Source of the DNA: Serratia ureilytica
GTDB taxonomy: Bacteria > Pseudomonadota > Gammaproteobacteria > Enterobacterales > Enterobacteriaceae
Length of the DNA: 64,000 nt
Direction of reading: 5' to 3'
Assembly: GCF_013375155.1 (NCBI RefSeq)
Contig: NZ_JABXOF010000002.1
Coordinates: 558,001 to 622,000 of the forward strand
Notes under the pieces: model-generated
Seen by the model: only the letters and a program-made list of their open reading frames with translations
Told to the model about the DNA's origin: nothing
Database searches by the model: none
Program-made: the position numbers and the translations under genes
Shown here: in pieces, positions 42,127-49,085 of the stretch
Layout: every line of letters starts with the position of its first letter
How positions within the stretch are numbered: the first letter of the stretch is position 1

Positions 42127-42660
42127 CTATGTCATAGGAGCGCGCCACTTCGCTGTGTGGATTGGGGTTACTTCCGCCGGGCAGAACACGCTATAGAGCA
42201 ACAGGATGTGCTCCTGGAATGTCGCGATCAGGCGGTAGGAATTGGCGTCCAGCGCGTTACGCTCGTCGGCGTCTATCTCGCCGTCTTCGGTAAATTTGCG
42301 GACAAGTTCGGAGTGCTTGCCGATGTACTCAATCGCTTCCATCAGCTTGGCGTTGATGTCGTCTCGATCGATGTCTTCAACTTCGGGAAGAGGCACATTC
42401 ACGCTGCGAGACTGACGGGATACAGCGTCGGCAAAGTGGGTATTGCCACCAGCCCGCTGTAAAACCATGAACCAGCCGATCGGGAAAATTTGGTTGCTGT
42501 TTGGGCGAAGACGGTTAAACAACGCGTCTTCCGTAACCCCCAGCCACTGTGCAGCCTCAGCATAGCCGCCAGGCAGACCAGTGATGATTTTTCGGGCGGA
42601 ATTGACCACCCATTCAGGCTGTTTTTCTGCCTGCCAGTCCGGCGCTTTATGCTGTGACAC
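42127..42660 (-). CDS. YmfL-like phage regulatory protein (CII position)
   Basis: A 177-residue protein similar to the YmfL family of putative phage regulators: AEKQPEWVVNSARKIITGLPGGYAEAAQWLGVTEDALFNRLRPNSNQIFPIGWFMVLQRAGG is the signature helix-turn-helix-like region, followed by a helical domain. It occupies the place of CII after cro. GTG 42660 has GAGGAG seven bases upstream; the open frame to 42789 overlaps cro and is rejected. It may control the lysis-lysogeny choice; that is inference. Confidence 0.82.
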   Translation of the reverse strand: MSQHKAPDWQAEKQPEWVVNSARKIITGLPGGYAEAAQWLGVTEDALFNRLRPNSNQIFPIGWFMVLQRAGGNTHFADAVSRQSRSVNVPLPEVEDIDRDDINAKLMEAIEYIGKHSELVRKFTEDGEIDADERNALDANSYRLIATFQEHILLLYSVFCPAEVTPIHTAKWRAPMT

Positions 42661-42718
42661 AGTTGTACTCCTCGGGCTGTGGTTACTAAGCCTTGAAAAT
42701 TGCGTAATACTTTCCCCA

Positions 42719-42949
42719 TCAAATTGATGGGCTTGTTTCACGGTGGTTTGTTGGGGGGAAAACATCATCCAACCCAACAGGCTCGCCAAGCTTGTTAAAA
42801 ATCGCCACGAAACTGCGGCAAGTTTGTATATCCATGCTCCGTCGTCCGGCCTCGTAATGGCCTATTGCACCCGGCGTGCATCCAGCAAGTTGAGCCAGCT
42901 CTGACTGCGTAATTCCCAGGCGCTTGCGAATCACTTGTATGTTGTTCAT
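42719..42949 (-). CDS. cro: Cro-like repressor
   Basis: A 76-residue XRE helix-turn-helix protein, divergent from the CI repressor, the first gene of the rightward-equivalent lytic operon (here read leftward). The HTH is ITQSELAQLAGCTPGAIGHYEAGRR at about residues 13-37, and an acidic-hydrophobic tail follows. AGGAGG lies 5-6 bases before ATG 42949. It should bind the same TATAC-N5-GTATA operators and shut off CI transcription. Confidence 0.9.
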   Translation of the reverse strand: MNNIQVIRKRLGITQSELAQLAGCTPGAIGHYEAGRRSMDIQTCRSFVAIFNKLGEPVGLDDVFPPTNHRETSPSI

Positions 42950-42969
42950 GGTGCCTCCTATTTCGACGA

Positions 42970-42998
42970 AGTATACATATCGTATTTATTGATCACAA
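42970..42998 (-). promoter_or_regulatory. lytic promoter PR
   Basis: Read leftward: TTGTGA (42998-42993), 17-bp spacer, TATACT (42975-42970), 20 bp before cro. The -10 element overlaps operator 42972-42986, so repressor binding there would block it. Confidence 0.78.
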
Positions 42999-43045
42999 GT
43001 GAAGTATACAAATTGTGTCTCGATAGTGGTTATACAAACCGTATA
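42972..43045. promoter_or_regulatory. three immunity operators (OR-like) between cro and cI
   Basis: Three copies of TATAC-N5-GTATA or one-sided variants: 42972-42986 (GTATT end), 43005-43019 (GTGTC end) and 43031-43045 (perfect). Centres are 33 and 26 bp apart. A TATAAT at 43042-43047 inside the last site would be the -10 of the maintenance promoter, placing its start at about 43054, on the first cI ATG, as in the leaderless lambda PRM transcript. Confidence 0.82.
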
Positions 43046-43059
43046 ATTCAGGAATGAAT

Positions 43060-43719
43060 ATGAAATGGTATGAAGCAGCCAAGGCCAAAATGAAGGAATC
43101 GCGCATTGGCCAAGAGCAACTCGCAGAGCACCTTGGGGTTACCAAAGGTGCCGTCAGTCACTGGCTAAACGGCAGAAGGGAGCCAGGGATAGAAATCATC
43201 GCCAACATAATGAATTTTATTGGTTTGAAAGATTTTGTTGTTAACCCTGGCAATTCTCAGCCAGCTTCGCACCACACCGAAACCTCAAACGTTAAATTTG
43301 CTGGGCCTTATAAAAAAGGCAGGGAGTATCCGCTGATCAGTTGGGTTCAAGCGGGAGCTTGGGCTGAGGCAATGGAGCCGTATACCGTCGATGAGATCGA
43401 TGAATGGCTCGAGTCTGATGCAAAAGTTTTCGGTAAGGCGTTCTGGCTACGTGTCGATGGCGACTCTATGACAGCGCCAACAGGGATCAGTATCCCTGAA
43501 GGGACATTAGTCCTAATAGATACGGGTCGTGAGGCCGTCAATGGTAGCCTCGTTATAGCCAAGATGGTTGACGCCAATGAAGCCACATTCAAAAAACTCA
43601 TCATCGACGGCGGGCAAAAATACCTTAAAGGTCTGAACCCAGCATGGCCGATGAAAGAGATCAACGGCAACTGCAAGATTATCGGAGTTGCAATCCAAAC
43701 CATGATGCGTTTGGTTTAA
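43060..43719 (+). CDS. cI: CI-type prophage repressor (XRE + S24)
   Basis: A 219-residue repressor holding the prophage silent. HTH at about residues 16-40 (IGQEQLAEHLGVTKGAVSHWLNGRR); C-terminal S24 domain with cleavage bond A98-G99 (WVQAGAW), nucleophile S136 (GDSMTAP) and K178 (TFKKL). RecA-stimulated self-cleavage and SOS induction are therefore expected. ATG 43060 has AGGA six bases upstream; ATG 43054 in frame would fit a leaderless mRNA from the TATAAT at 43042. Both may be used. Confidence 0.93.
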   Translation: MKWYEAAKAKMKESRIGQEQLAEHLGVTKGAVSHWLNGRREPGIEIIANIMNFIGLKDFVVNPGNSQPASHHTETSNVKFAGPYKKGREYPLISWVQAGAWAEAMEPYTVDEIDEWLESDAKVFGKAFWLRVDGDSMTAPTGISIPEGTLVLIDTGREAVNGSLVIAKMVDANEATFKKLIIDGGQKYLKGLNPAWPMKEINGNCKIIGVAIQTMMRLV

Positions 43720-43724
43720 TCAAC

Positions 43725-43750
43725 GCCCGGCACAATGCTGGGCTTTCTCT
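43725..43750 (+). terminator. terminator after cI
   Basis: GCCCGGCA, 3-nt loop, TGCTGGGC with one G-T pair, then TTTCTCTT. Starts 5 bp after the cI stop. Confidence 0.75.
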
Positions 43751-43864
43751 TAATTCCTGATTCCCTCCCTCAAAGAAACCCCCTCTCCCTCACTCTAGGG
43801 CGAATTCTGCACAAATAATTTTTCAATAAAAATCACTACGATAAGTATACTTCTGCATTTTGTG

Positions 43865-43906
43865 TATACATTTCGTATTGAAAGATAAAAATACAATTCG
43901 TATACT
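43865..43906 (+). promoter_or_regulatory. PL promoter with two immunity operators (OL-like)
   Basis: TTGAAA (43878-43883), 17-bp spacer and TATACT (43901-43906) form a strong rightward promoter. Operators TATAC-ATTTC-GTATT (43865-43879) and AATAC-AATTC-GTATA (43890-43904) overlap the -35 and -10. A further half-site TATAC lies at 43846-43850. Same motif as at OR, so the CI and Cro proteins should control this promoter too. Confidence 0.8.
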
Positions 43907-44120
43907 CACCCCATCAACCCGGAACGCCACCAGCAAAACACCGCCACAAACGTTACGGGAACGGCAGGAAGCCAACAGGCAACACGCCAAGGGGTGAGCG
44001 ATGCAATCACTCCCCGGCCCCGAGAGGGATCGACCGGTAATGTTCTTTAAGGAAAGAGTGGATTTACCCTGCCGCTGCCAGTGTGGGGCGGTAGGCATAA
44101 AACCACTGAGGAGCAAAACG

Positions 44121-44366
44121 ATGAAAGAACTTGTGTTTCAACCTGCTAGCGCAGTCCCGTTGAGCACTGGCCGTAGACAATCCTTTTTAGTTATACACCC
44201 GAGCGATGGCTATTGCCTTGGCAGAGCTTTTTTTGACGAGCTTAATGAATTTGTCTGTTTCCTTATCGATGAAGAATTTGGAGAAACAGCAGAAGCACTC
44301 CATCAGGGCCAATACTTAGCGTGGGCTTCCTTGCCCAGCGAGAGAATTATTTTAGAGAGTTTATAA
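44121..44366 (+). CDS. first gene of the PL operon, unknown function
   Basis: An 81-residue soluble protein (KELVFQPASAVPLSTGRRQSFLVIHPSDGYCLGRAFFDELNEFVCFLIDEEFGETAEALHQG). ATG 44121 has GAGGAG eight bases upstream. In the same frame ATG 44001 also has a good AAGGGG box and would add 40 residues including a CRCQC motif; both starts are possible. Position directly after PL is where lambda has N, but nothing in the sequence resembles an arginine-rich N protein. Its 3' end overlaps the stop of the convergent gene by 20 bp. Confidence 0.72.
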   Translation: MKELVFQPASAVPLSTGRRQSFLVIHPSDGYCLGRAFFDELNEFVCFLIDEEFGETAEALHQGQYLAWASLPSERIILESL

Positions 44367-45261
44367 AGTCGTTATAGAGTCCTAAGTCCTTACGACTCAC
44401 ATTGTCCATTGGAAACATTTGATGGTATAGAGGTTTTAGGTTCTTCTTACGCAGGAATTTAATAGCCGATTCCTGCAGTTCTTTCGCCCTGGCGATACGG
44501 GCATCTAGCATGGAAGCTCGACGCCCTATATTAGTGAGTTGACGCCGAGATATTGCATTTAAATCCACATTTTCAAGTGCCGTCAAAACCTGTGATATCT
44601 CTTTCTCATAGAGATCTCTTAAGCTGTTATCGGAAGCTAAAATCTCTATCTGCTGTATCTGCCCAATAACTACAAGCACCGTTTTATATTCAATTGGTGC
44701 ATCTTCGGCGGGGTTATTGTATTCGTTTTTATCCTTGGGTACAGATTGCGGGCTCAAAACCTTAGTGTCTCGGTTGGAAGCCATGCGCGATAACTCAGTC
44801 GCGGCGTAACGTCCGACGACAAGCGGATCTTTAATTTGCTCTATTTTTTCCGCTAATTTTAGTATTCCGTTCGGGCCACTGGTCAACTCGGCCGCTTGTT
44901 GCCAATATTCAAAGACTTTCTGCTTTTTGCTAGCAACCGTTTCTTTGTAGATTTCGAGGTTAACTTCACTTTCCATCCTTTGAGCCAACACTTCGAATTT
45001 TTCTTTAAAAATCGTAGTACCGCATATGTGGCCTATGCATGTTTCCAAACCATCTTCAGTTCTTACAATGAAGCCCTTTTTATGGCCAGCATGACAATTT
45101 TTAAGGCCACAAGCTCTTGATGGTTCGTTTTTGTAATAACCAAAGACCTCATTCAATACTTTACCTTTTGAATCGATATCCACAACATAATTTGGCCGCG
45201 TATAAACTTGTTCCCAATTATCAAGCTTTATCAGAACACCGCCTTCTTTCACGTAAAGCAT
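44347..45261 (-). CDS. antisense-oriented accessory gene: zinc-finger-like protein with helical C-terminus
   Basis: A 304-residue protein on the strand opposite to the whole PL operon. From ATG 45261 (AAGGG six bases upstream) it has an N-terminal part with CGLKNCHAGHKKGF and CIGHICG, cysteine/histidine pairs that could bind zinc (about residues 50-80), then a long charged helical region and a C-terminal ARIARAKELQESAIKFLRKKNLKPLYHQMFPMDNVS. No family recognised. AT-rich, with its own upstream region holding a LexA-like box (45330-45345), so it is likely an independently controlled moron. The open frame further up to 45381 adds a hydrophobic segment but lacks a ribosome site. Confidence 0.78.
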   Translation of the reverse strand: MLYVKEGGVLIKLDNWEQVYTRPNYVVDIDSKGKVLNEVFGYYKNEPSRACGLKNCHAGHKKGFIVRTEDGLETCIGHICGTTIFKEKFEVLAQRMESEVNLEIYKETVASKKQKVFEYWQQAAELTSGPNGILKLAEKIEQIKDPLVVGRYAATELSRMASNRDTKVLSPQSVPKDKNEYNNPAEDAPIEYKTVLVVIGQIQQIEILASDNSLRDLYEKEISQVLTALENVDLNAISRRQLTNIGRRASMLDARIARAKELQESAIKFLRKKNLKPLYHQMFPMDNVSRKDLGLYNDFINSLK

Positions 45262-45329
45262 GCTTTTCCCTTCTTGGATTGTGGAGATCGGATAGTACCA
45301 CATCAATAAGGTCAGTATGCAACCAATAA

Positions 45330-45345
45330 CTGTATACATACCCAG
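45330..45345. promoter_or_regulatory. candidate LexA box upstream of the antisense gene
   Basis: CTGTATACATACCCAG has the CTG-N10-CAG frame of a LexA box with a few departures from the central AT palindrome; it lies 69 bp before ATG 45261 of the leftward gene and 30 bp before the rightward gene at 45375. Weaker than the box at 10079. Confidence 0.4.
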
Positions 45346-45374
45346 CAAGTTATCCACAGGCGAAGGAGCACCAG

Positions 45375-45512
45375 ATGACAATCATTCTAACCACGCGTGA
45401 ACGCCGAAGAGCACGGCGGGAAATGCGCTCAATACGTGCTGCCGCTATTCGCAAGTTCGGCAATAGCGACGTCACCAGCTACCTAAACCGTCTGGTGCGC
45501 TGGTACTTCTGA
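45375..45512 (+). CDS. 45-residue arginine-rich phage protein
   Basis: A 45-codon frame with AAGGAG seven bases before ATG 45375. The N-terminal half is an arginine-rich helix (TTRERRRARREMRSIRAAAIRKFG), followed by a short hydrophobic-aromatic end. Such a basic helix could bind RNA, as antiterminator N proteins do, and the gene lies early in the PL operon, but no nut-like site was identified. Function unknown; the RNA-binding idea is inference. Confidence 0.6.
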   Translation: MTIILTTRERRRARREMRSIRAAAIRKFGNSDVTSYLNRLVRWYF

Positions 45513-45578
45513 AATAAATAGCCCCGGCTGCAGACGCCAATCTTTGCCGGGGCCTGACCAGTAGAATGGAGATTCAAC

Positions 45579-45707
45579 ATGATCAACCACAATGCTAACA
45601 CAATCGTTGTAGACGGTATGCGCGTTGTCCCATCCGTGCAGGCCGTTCGCCTCACCTTCTTTGCCCGTCTGCGCAAAATCCTATGCCAGAAAGGCCACCC
45701 GCTCTGA
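45579..45707 (+). CDS. 42-residue phage protein
   Basis: A 42-codon frame, ATG 45579 with GGAG seven bases upstream and stop at 45705. The peptide (INHNANTIVVDGMRVVPSVQAVRLTFFARLRKIL) is a plausible small helical protein, rich in Val, Arg and Asn. Same direction and spacing as the other short genes of the PL operon. No family recognised. Confidence 0.58.
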   Translation: MINHNANTIVVDGMRVVPSVQAVRLTFFARLRKILCQKGHPL

Positions 45708-45867
45708 AAACTTACCGTGTGTAGTCTTTGGCGGCCAGATCGAACTTCAACCAATAAGGGGTGAAGATAATGTTCATAGGCTGGTCGCCCTTTTTCATAG
45801 AGAGAAGAATTCAGGCATCCATTTAACCGTGGAGGGCGTCACCCGGCCCGAGTTCTTCTCTCTGTGA
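45683..45867 (+). pseudogene. possible frameshifted small gene before the ParB-like gene
   Basis: ATG 45683 opens 13 codons (PERPPALKTYRV) ending at TAG 45722. From the same point the other frame continues VVFGGQIELQPIRGEDNVHRLVALFHREKNSGIHLTVEGVTRPEFFSL to a stop at 45867, which reads like a real domain but has no start of its own. A single-base slip in an ancestral gene of about 60 residues would explain both parts. A sequencing error or a true shift cannot be separated here. Confidence 0.35.
45799..45863. repeat. 11-bp perfect inverted repeat upstream of the ParB-like gene
   Basis: AGAGAGAAGAA (45799-45809) and TTCTTCTCTCT (45853-45863) flank 43 bases and end 31 bp before ATG 45895. Pure purine and pyrimidine arms; could be a long hairpin in the mRNA leader of the ParB-like gene or an operator. 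Confidence 0.5.
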
Positions 45868-45894
45868 TAACAAATAATAGATTAAGAGGTGTTT

Positions 45895-46728
45895 ATGGCA
45901 ACTTTAAGCCAGCGCTATTCTGCGAAGGAAAAAATTGGCTCAGATATCACTACCCGTAAAACGTTTCTGGTTCCACTCAATGAAATTTATGCTGAAGATG
46001 GCTATAACGTTCGCGAATTAAATCAGGCGCACGTTGAAGAGTTTAGGGATGCGTTTATTGCGGGGGAATATATACCACCGCTGGCGGTTGAAGTAACTGA
46101 GCAAGGCGTGAAGGTTATCGACGGTCACCACCGCTTCCACGGTGCGCTGTTGGCAAGTGAAGCTGGCCATGAGGTAATGCGCCTTGAGTGCAAGGATTTT
46201 TTGGGTACTGAGGCCGATAAAATCGCCTTCATGGTCACCAGTTCGCAAGGTCTGGCACTTACCCCTATCGAACGCGGCGCGGCCTACCAACGCCTGGTTA
46301 ATCAGGGTTGGACTAACGCGGAGATCGCAAAGAAAGTTAAGCGTTCTGAGTCCGATATCCTCCAGCACCTGCAATTGCAGGAATGCAGCCCCTACATCAA
46401 GAGCCTGGTGCGCGCTGGTTCCATTAACTATGCCCTGGCTATTCAAATTAACCGCGAGCATGGTGTATATGCCGACCGTGAAGCCGCGCGCTTGATGAAA
46501 AAGGCCGAAGAGTCCGGCAAGAAAAAAATCACTAAGAGCGTCGCCCAGCCACAATTCAACGCTACCCGCGCCCGCCGACTCTGTGAACTGCTCTATGATG
46601 CTGCGCCAATGGTTCGTGAAGAGGGTGACGTTCTACTGCTCCTTCCTGGAACCCGAGAAGAAATCAACACCATTCTCAACGAATACCGCCAGCAACATCC
46701 CCAGGTTGCGAGTGGTGAAGATCAATGA
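45895..46728 (+). CDS. ParB N-terminal-domain (ParB/Spo0J nuclease-like) phage protein
   Basis: A 277-residue protein with a ParB/sulfiredoxin-type N-terminal domain: VPLNEIYAEDGYNVRELNQAHVEEFRDAF then YIPPLAVEVTEQGVKVIDGHHRFHGALLA, where the DGHHR motif is the nucleotide-binding signature. A helix-turn-helix (TNAEIAKKVKRSESDILQHL) follows at about residue 140. There is no ParA partner, so a partition role is unlikely; phage proteins of this type may be nucleases or regulators. ATG 45895 has AGAGG five bases upstream. It overlaps the next gene by ATGA. Confidence 0.85.
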   Translation: MATLSQRYSAKEKIGSDITTRKTFLVPLNEIYAEDGYNVRELNQAHVEEFRDAFIAGEYIPPLAVEVTEQGVKVIDGHHRFHGALLASEAGHEVMRLECKDFLGTEADKIAFMVTSSQGLALTPIERGAAYQRLVNQGWTNAEIAKKVKRSESDILQHLQLQECSPYIKSLVRAGSINYALAIQINREHGVYADREAARLMKKAEESGKKKITKSVAQPQFNATRARRLCELLYDAAPMVREEGDVLLLLPGTREEINTILNEYRQQHPQVASGEDQ

Positions 46729-46943
46729 GCATCAACCTGAATAATGCGCCTTTGTGGATTACTGCGAAGGCGCTGGAAAAATTAAAACAGTTCCGCGCCG
46801 GTCGATTATTCCCCAAGAGAACCTATGGCAAAAAATACCTGACCTTTCGTGTAAATAAACGCTGGCGCTTACTTTCAAAAGACGACGGCCATAATTGGCA
46901 GTTGATTACCCACAATGATTACAACTGCGTGATCGATAAATAA
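46725..46943 (+). CDS. small basic protein coupled to the ParB-like gene (ParE-like fold possible)
   Basis: A 72-residue basic protein whose ATG overlaps the ParB-like stop as ATGA. Sequence: LWITAKALEKLKQFRAGRLFPKRTYGKKYLTFRVNKRWRLLSKDDGHNWQLITHNDYN. The RVNKRWRLL strand and the order helix then sheet recall the RelE/ParE fold, and relatives next to phage ParB-like genes have, as I remember, been called ParE-like. No antitoxin gene adjoins it, so toxin activity is doubtful. Likely a partner of the ParB-like protein. Confidence 0.65.
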   Translation: MSINLNNAPLWITAKALEKLKQFRAGRLFPKRTYGKKYLTFRVNKRWRLLSKDDGHNWQLITHNDYNCVIDK

Positions 46944-46962
46944 AGTGCTAAGGAGGTGGTAC

Positions 46963-47820
46963 TTGAATAGATTCACGCAAACCTTCATCCCGCGTCGCCA
47001 GTTTAAACACAACTCCGATCGCTTCAATGTGCTTTCCAGCGGCGGCGGAACGCAGAGTAACGCCATTATCTGCCTGATACATGCAGGAGCACTACCAAAG
47101 CCTGATGTGATCGTAATGTCAGATACCGAGCGCGAGGCAAGCAACGTATTTGCATATCAAGCCAAACATATCAAAACGCTGTGCGATGAGATTGGCGTTG
47201 AGTATCACATCGTTCCGAAAAGTCTTTACGCGACTTACGACATCGTCGGGCCTAACGAAGACGAACCACTGCCAGGATACTTCTCCACGCGGAACGGCCG
47301 TGACAAGGACGGTTGGTGCGCTGGCAGGAAGCCTGCGTTCTGTAGTGACAAGTGGAAGCGCGAGGTAATTCAGCGATTCCTCAATGAAAAGTACGGCGAA
47401 AAATATCTCACAAAGCGCGGTGTTGATATGTGGATGGGGATCAGCATCGAAGAAGCAGCGCGCCGCATGAAGGTCACTGATGGGAAATGGCGTCGCCGGT
47501 ACCCGCTAATCGAAATGATGATGACAAAGCAGATGTGCATTCAGTGCGTGGAGGATTACGGCCTGCCAACGCCACCAGCTTCTCTTTGCTGGATGTGCCC
47601 AAACCGCGATGACGATCTGTGGTTGTTCATGAAAGAGAGCGTTCCTGAAGACTTCCAGCGAGCCTGCGACCATGAAAGGGAAATCCAGAAAACGTGGCCG
47701 TGGTTATGGCTGACAAAATATGGTGTCCCACTTGCTGAGGCACCACTAAAACCAAGCGGCGGCAAAGGCGCTCAGATGGATTTGGTGCAGTTCTGTGATT
47801 CGGGAATGTGTTTCGTATAG
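46963..47820 (+). CDS. PAPS reductase / DndC-like PP-loop protein
   Basis: A 285-residue member of the PAPS-reductase-like N-type ATP pyrophosphatase family. The PP-loop is LSSGGGTQSNAI near residue 25. Two CxxC pairs, CIQC and CWMC, at about residues 193-217 could hold an iron-sulfur cluster or zinc. The start is TTG 46963, six bases after a perfect AAGGAGG; the GTG at 46945 lies before that box. Enzymes of this family activate nucleobases or DNA for sulfur transfer (DndC) or reduce PAPS; the phage role is unknown. It follows the ParB-like pair closely and is probably one unit with it. Confidence 0.85.
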   Translation: MNRFTQTFIPRRQFKHNSDRFNVLSSGGGTQSNAIICLIHAGALPKPDVIVMSDTEREASNVFAYQAKHIKTLCDEIGVEYHIVPKSLYATYDIVGPNEDEPLPGYFSTRNGRDKDGWCAGRKPAFCSDKWKREVIQRFLNEKYGEKYLTKRGVDMWMGISIEEAARRMKVTDGKWRRRYPLIEMMMTKQMCIQCVEDYGLPTPPASLCWMCPNRDDDLWLFMKESVPEDFQRACDHEREIQKTWPWLWLTKYGVPLAEAPLKPSGGKGAQMDLVQFCDSGMCFV

Positions 47821-47928
47821 TGCTTCCAATGTGCGTATGCATAACAGTAGAATAGTCATCACAGATCACAGGTTAAGTTTAAAGTAATATTGTATAATCC
47901 CCACGGTTGTTATACTTAAAGACCTGTA

Positions 47929-48228
47929 ATGGTTAACTGTGGTGGTGATAATATGTCAATAAATAATCTACATGATGAGCAAGAGTTATGGGCGATGGGT
48001 ATCTTAAAGGATACAGGTGTTTTCACAAACTGTAGAATACATAAAGATGCAGTGTTAGAAGGTGGCAATGATATCGAAGCTGCCTATAAGTATGCAAACT
48101 CTATTTTTACTAAAAACCCAAACAATGTTCCTTTTGAAAACCGTATTGAAATGACTGATTCTATTAAATCAGTTTTTGAAGAATACTGTGGGTGTGATAT
48201 TTGTCCATCATGTGAAAGTAACTTCTAA
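47929..48228 (+). CDS. phage protein of unknown function with C-terminal cysteine cluster
   Basis: A 99-residue acidic protein, or 91 residues from ATG 47953 (GGTGGTGATAAT before it). The C-terminus EEYCGCDICPSCESNF holds four cysteines in a pattern that may bind metal. AT-rich, with a TATAAT at 47893-47898 upstream and a terminator right after the stop, so it may be an independent cargo gene. No family recognised. Confidence 0.7.
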   Translation: MVNCGGDNMSINNLHDEQELWAMGILKDTGVFTNCRIHKDAVLEGGNDIEAAYKYANSIFTKNPNNVPFENRIEMTDSIKSVFEEYCGCDICPSCESNF

Positions 48229-48260
48229 TTATTTCTTTTACACACCTTATTTTTAACATC

Positions 48261-48283
48261 ACCCGCTATATGCGGGTTTTTTT
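48261..48283 (+). terminator. rho-independent terminator
   Basis: ACCCGC, 5-nt loop, GCGGGT, then TTTTTTT; 33 bp after the stop of the gene at 47929. The stem is the same as in the terminator at 36485. Confidence 0.88.
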
Positions 48284-48302
48284 ATTGTCTGGAGAATAGT
48301 TG

Positions 48303-48866
48303 ATGAACCACCTAATGCTTGACATTGAAACGTTGGGTAAGAAGCCCAGCGCCCCTATCTTGACTATCGGCGCTGTGCTTTTTGATCCGCGCACCGGCGA
48401 GCTTGGCGAGCAGTTCTACACCGCCATAGACCTGCAAAGCGTCATGGCCGGTAAGGCGACACCTGACGCCGATACGATTATTTGGTGGATGAAGCAAAGC
48501 AGCGAAGCCCGCGCGGCTATCTGCGTTGACGGTGCGCCGTCGTTGCTGTCAGCGTTGTATGACCTGAATAAGTTTATCCGGGCCAATGTCGCCAATCCTC
48601 GTAACCTGCGCGTATGGGGGAACGGCGCTGTATTCGATAACGTGATCCTGCGTGAGTCTTACCAGCGTGAATGCGTTCCGTTGCCGTGGGAGTGGTACAA
48701 CGACAGGGACGTGCGCACTATCGTTGAGCTTGGCCGCGAGGTTGGCTTTGATCCTAAGCGTGATATGCCGTTTGACGGCGAGCGCCACAATGCCTTAGCC
48801 GATGCTATCCACCAGGCGAAGTATGTTTCCGCAATTTATCAGCGCCTTTTTCCAGCAGCTGAATAA
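48303..48866 (+). CDS. DEDDh 3'-5' exonuclease (Rv2179c-like/ExoVIII-type)
   Basis: A 187-residue 3'-5' exonuclease: NHLMLDIETLGKKPSAPILTIGAVLFD carries the first D-x-E; VWGNGAVFDNVILRESY the second aspartate region; and HNALADAIHQAKYVS the H-x(4)-D motif. Phage copies of this family (PF16473-like) lie in early-left operons with recombination functions. ATG 48303 has GGAG eight bases upstream. Substrate (DNA or RNA) is not known. Confidence 0.88.
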   Translation: MNHLMLDIETLGKKPSAPILTIGAVLFDPRTGELGEQFYTAIDLQSVMAGKATPDADTIIWWMKQSSEARAAICVDGAPSLLSALYDLNKFIRANVANPRNLRVWGNGAVFDNVILRESYQRECVPLPWEWYNDRDVRTIVELGREVGFDPKRDMPFDGERHNALADAIHQAKYVSAIYQRLFPAAE

Positions 48867-48890
48867 CCCACCAGCTTTCCCGAGGTAACT

Positions 48891-49085
48891 ATGCAAGATA
48901 TCAACCTGATCCCTGAAAAGGAGGTCATGGCGAAGCTTGGCATTTCGTCACGATCGACCATGTACACCTACCAGAACAAACACTGTTTCCCTAAGCCGGT
49001 TCGCACTCACCCGAAAGCATATTTAGAGAGTGCGGTTAATCAGTGGATACTCAACGGCGGAATCAATCAGAAAGCTGCTTCTTAA
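48891..49085 (+). CDS. AlpA-like small DNA-binding protein, excisionase candidate
   Basis: A 64-residue winged-helix-like protein of AlpA/excisionase appearance: IPEKEVMAKLGISSRSTMYTYQNKHCFPKPVRTHPKAYLESAVNQWI follows the AlpA pattern (recognition helix then a P-x-P wing and a W-ending helix). It lies at the end of the PL operon, and its last 23 bp overlap the convergent integrase gene, the usual position of xis or an integrase regulator. Excision role is inferred. Confidence 0.75.
   Translation: MQDINLIPEKEVMAKLGISSRSTMYTYQNKHCFPKPVRTHPKAYLESAVNQWILNGGINQKAAS

Noticed and set aside
43823-44116. 97-codon minus-strand frame across the PL region
   Set aside because: It covers the PL promoter and operators on the opposite strand, has no ribosome site, and its translation is not protein-like.
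45895-46943. ParB-like plus ParE-like pair considered as a plasmid partition or toxin-antitoxin locus
   Set aside because: No ParA, no centromere-like repeats and no ParD-type antitoxin; the small protein is coupled to the ParB-like gene, not to an antitoxin.
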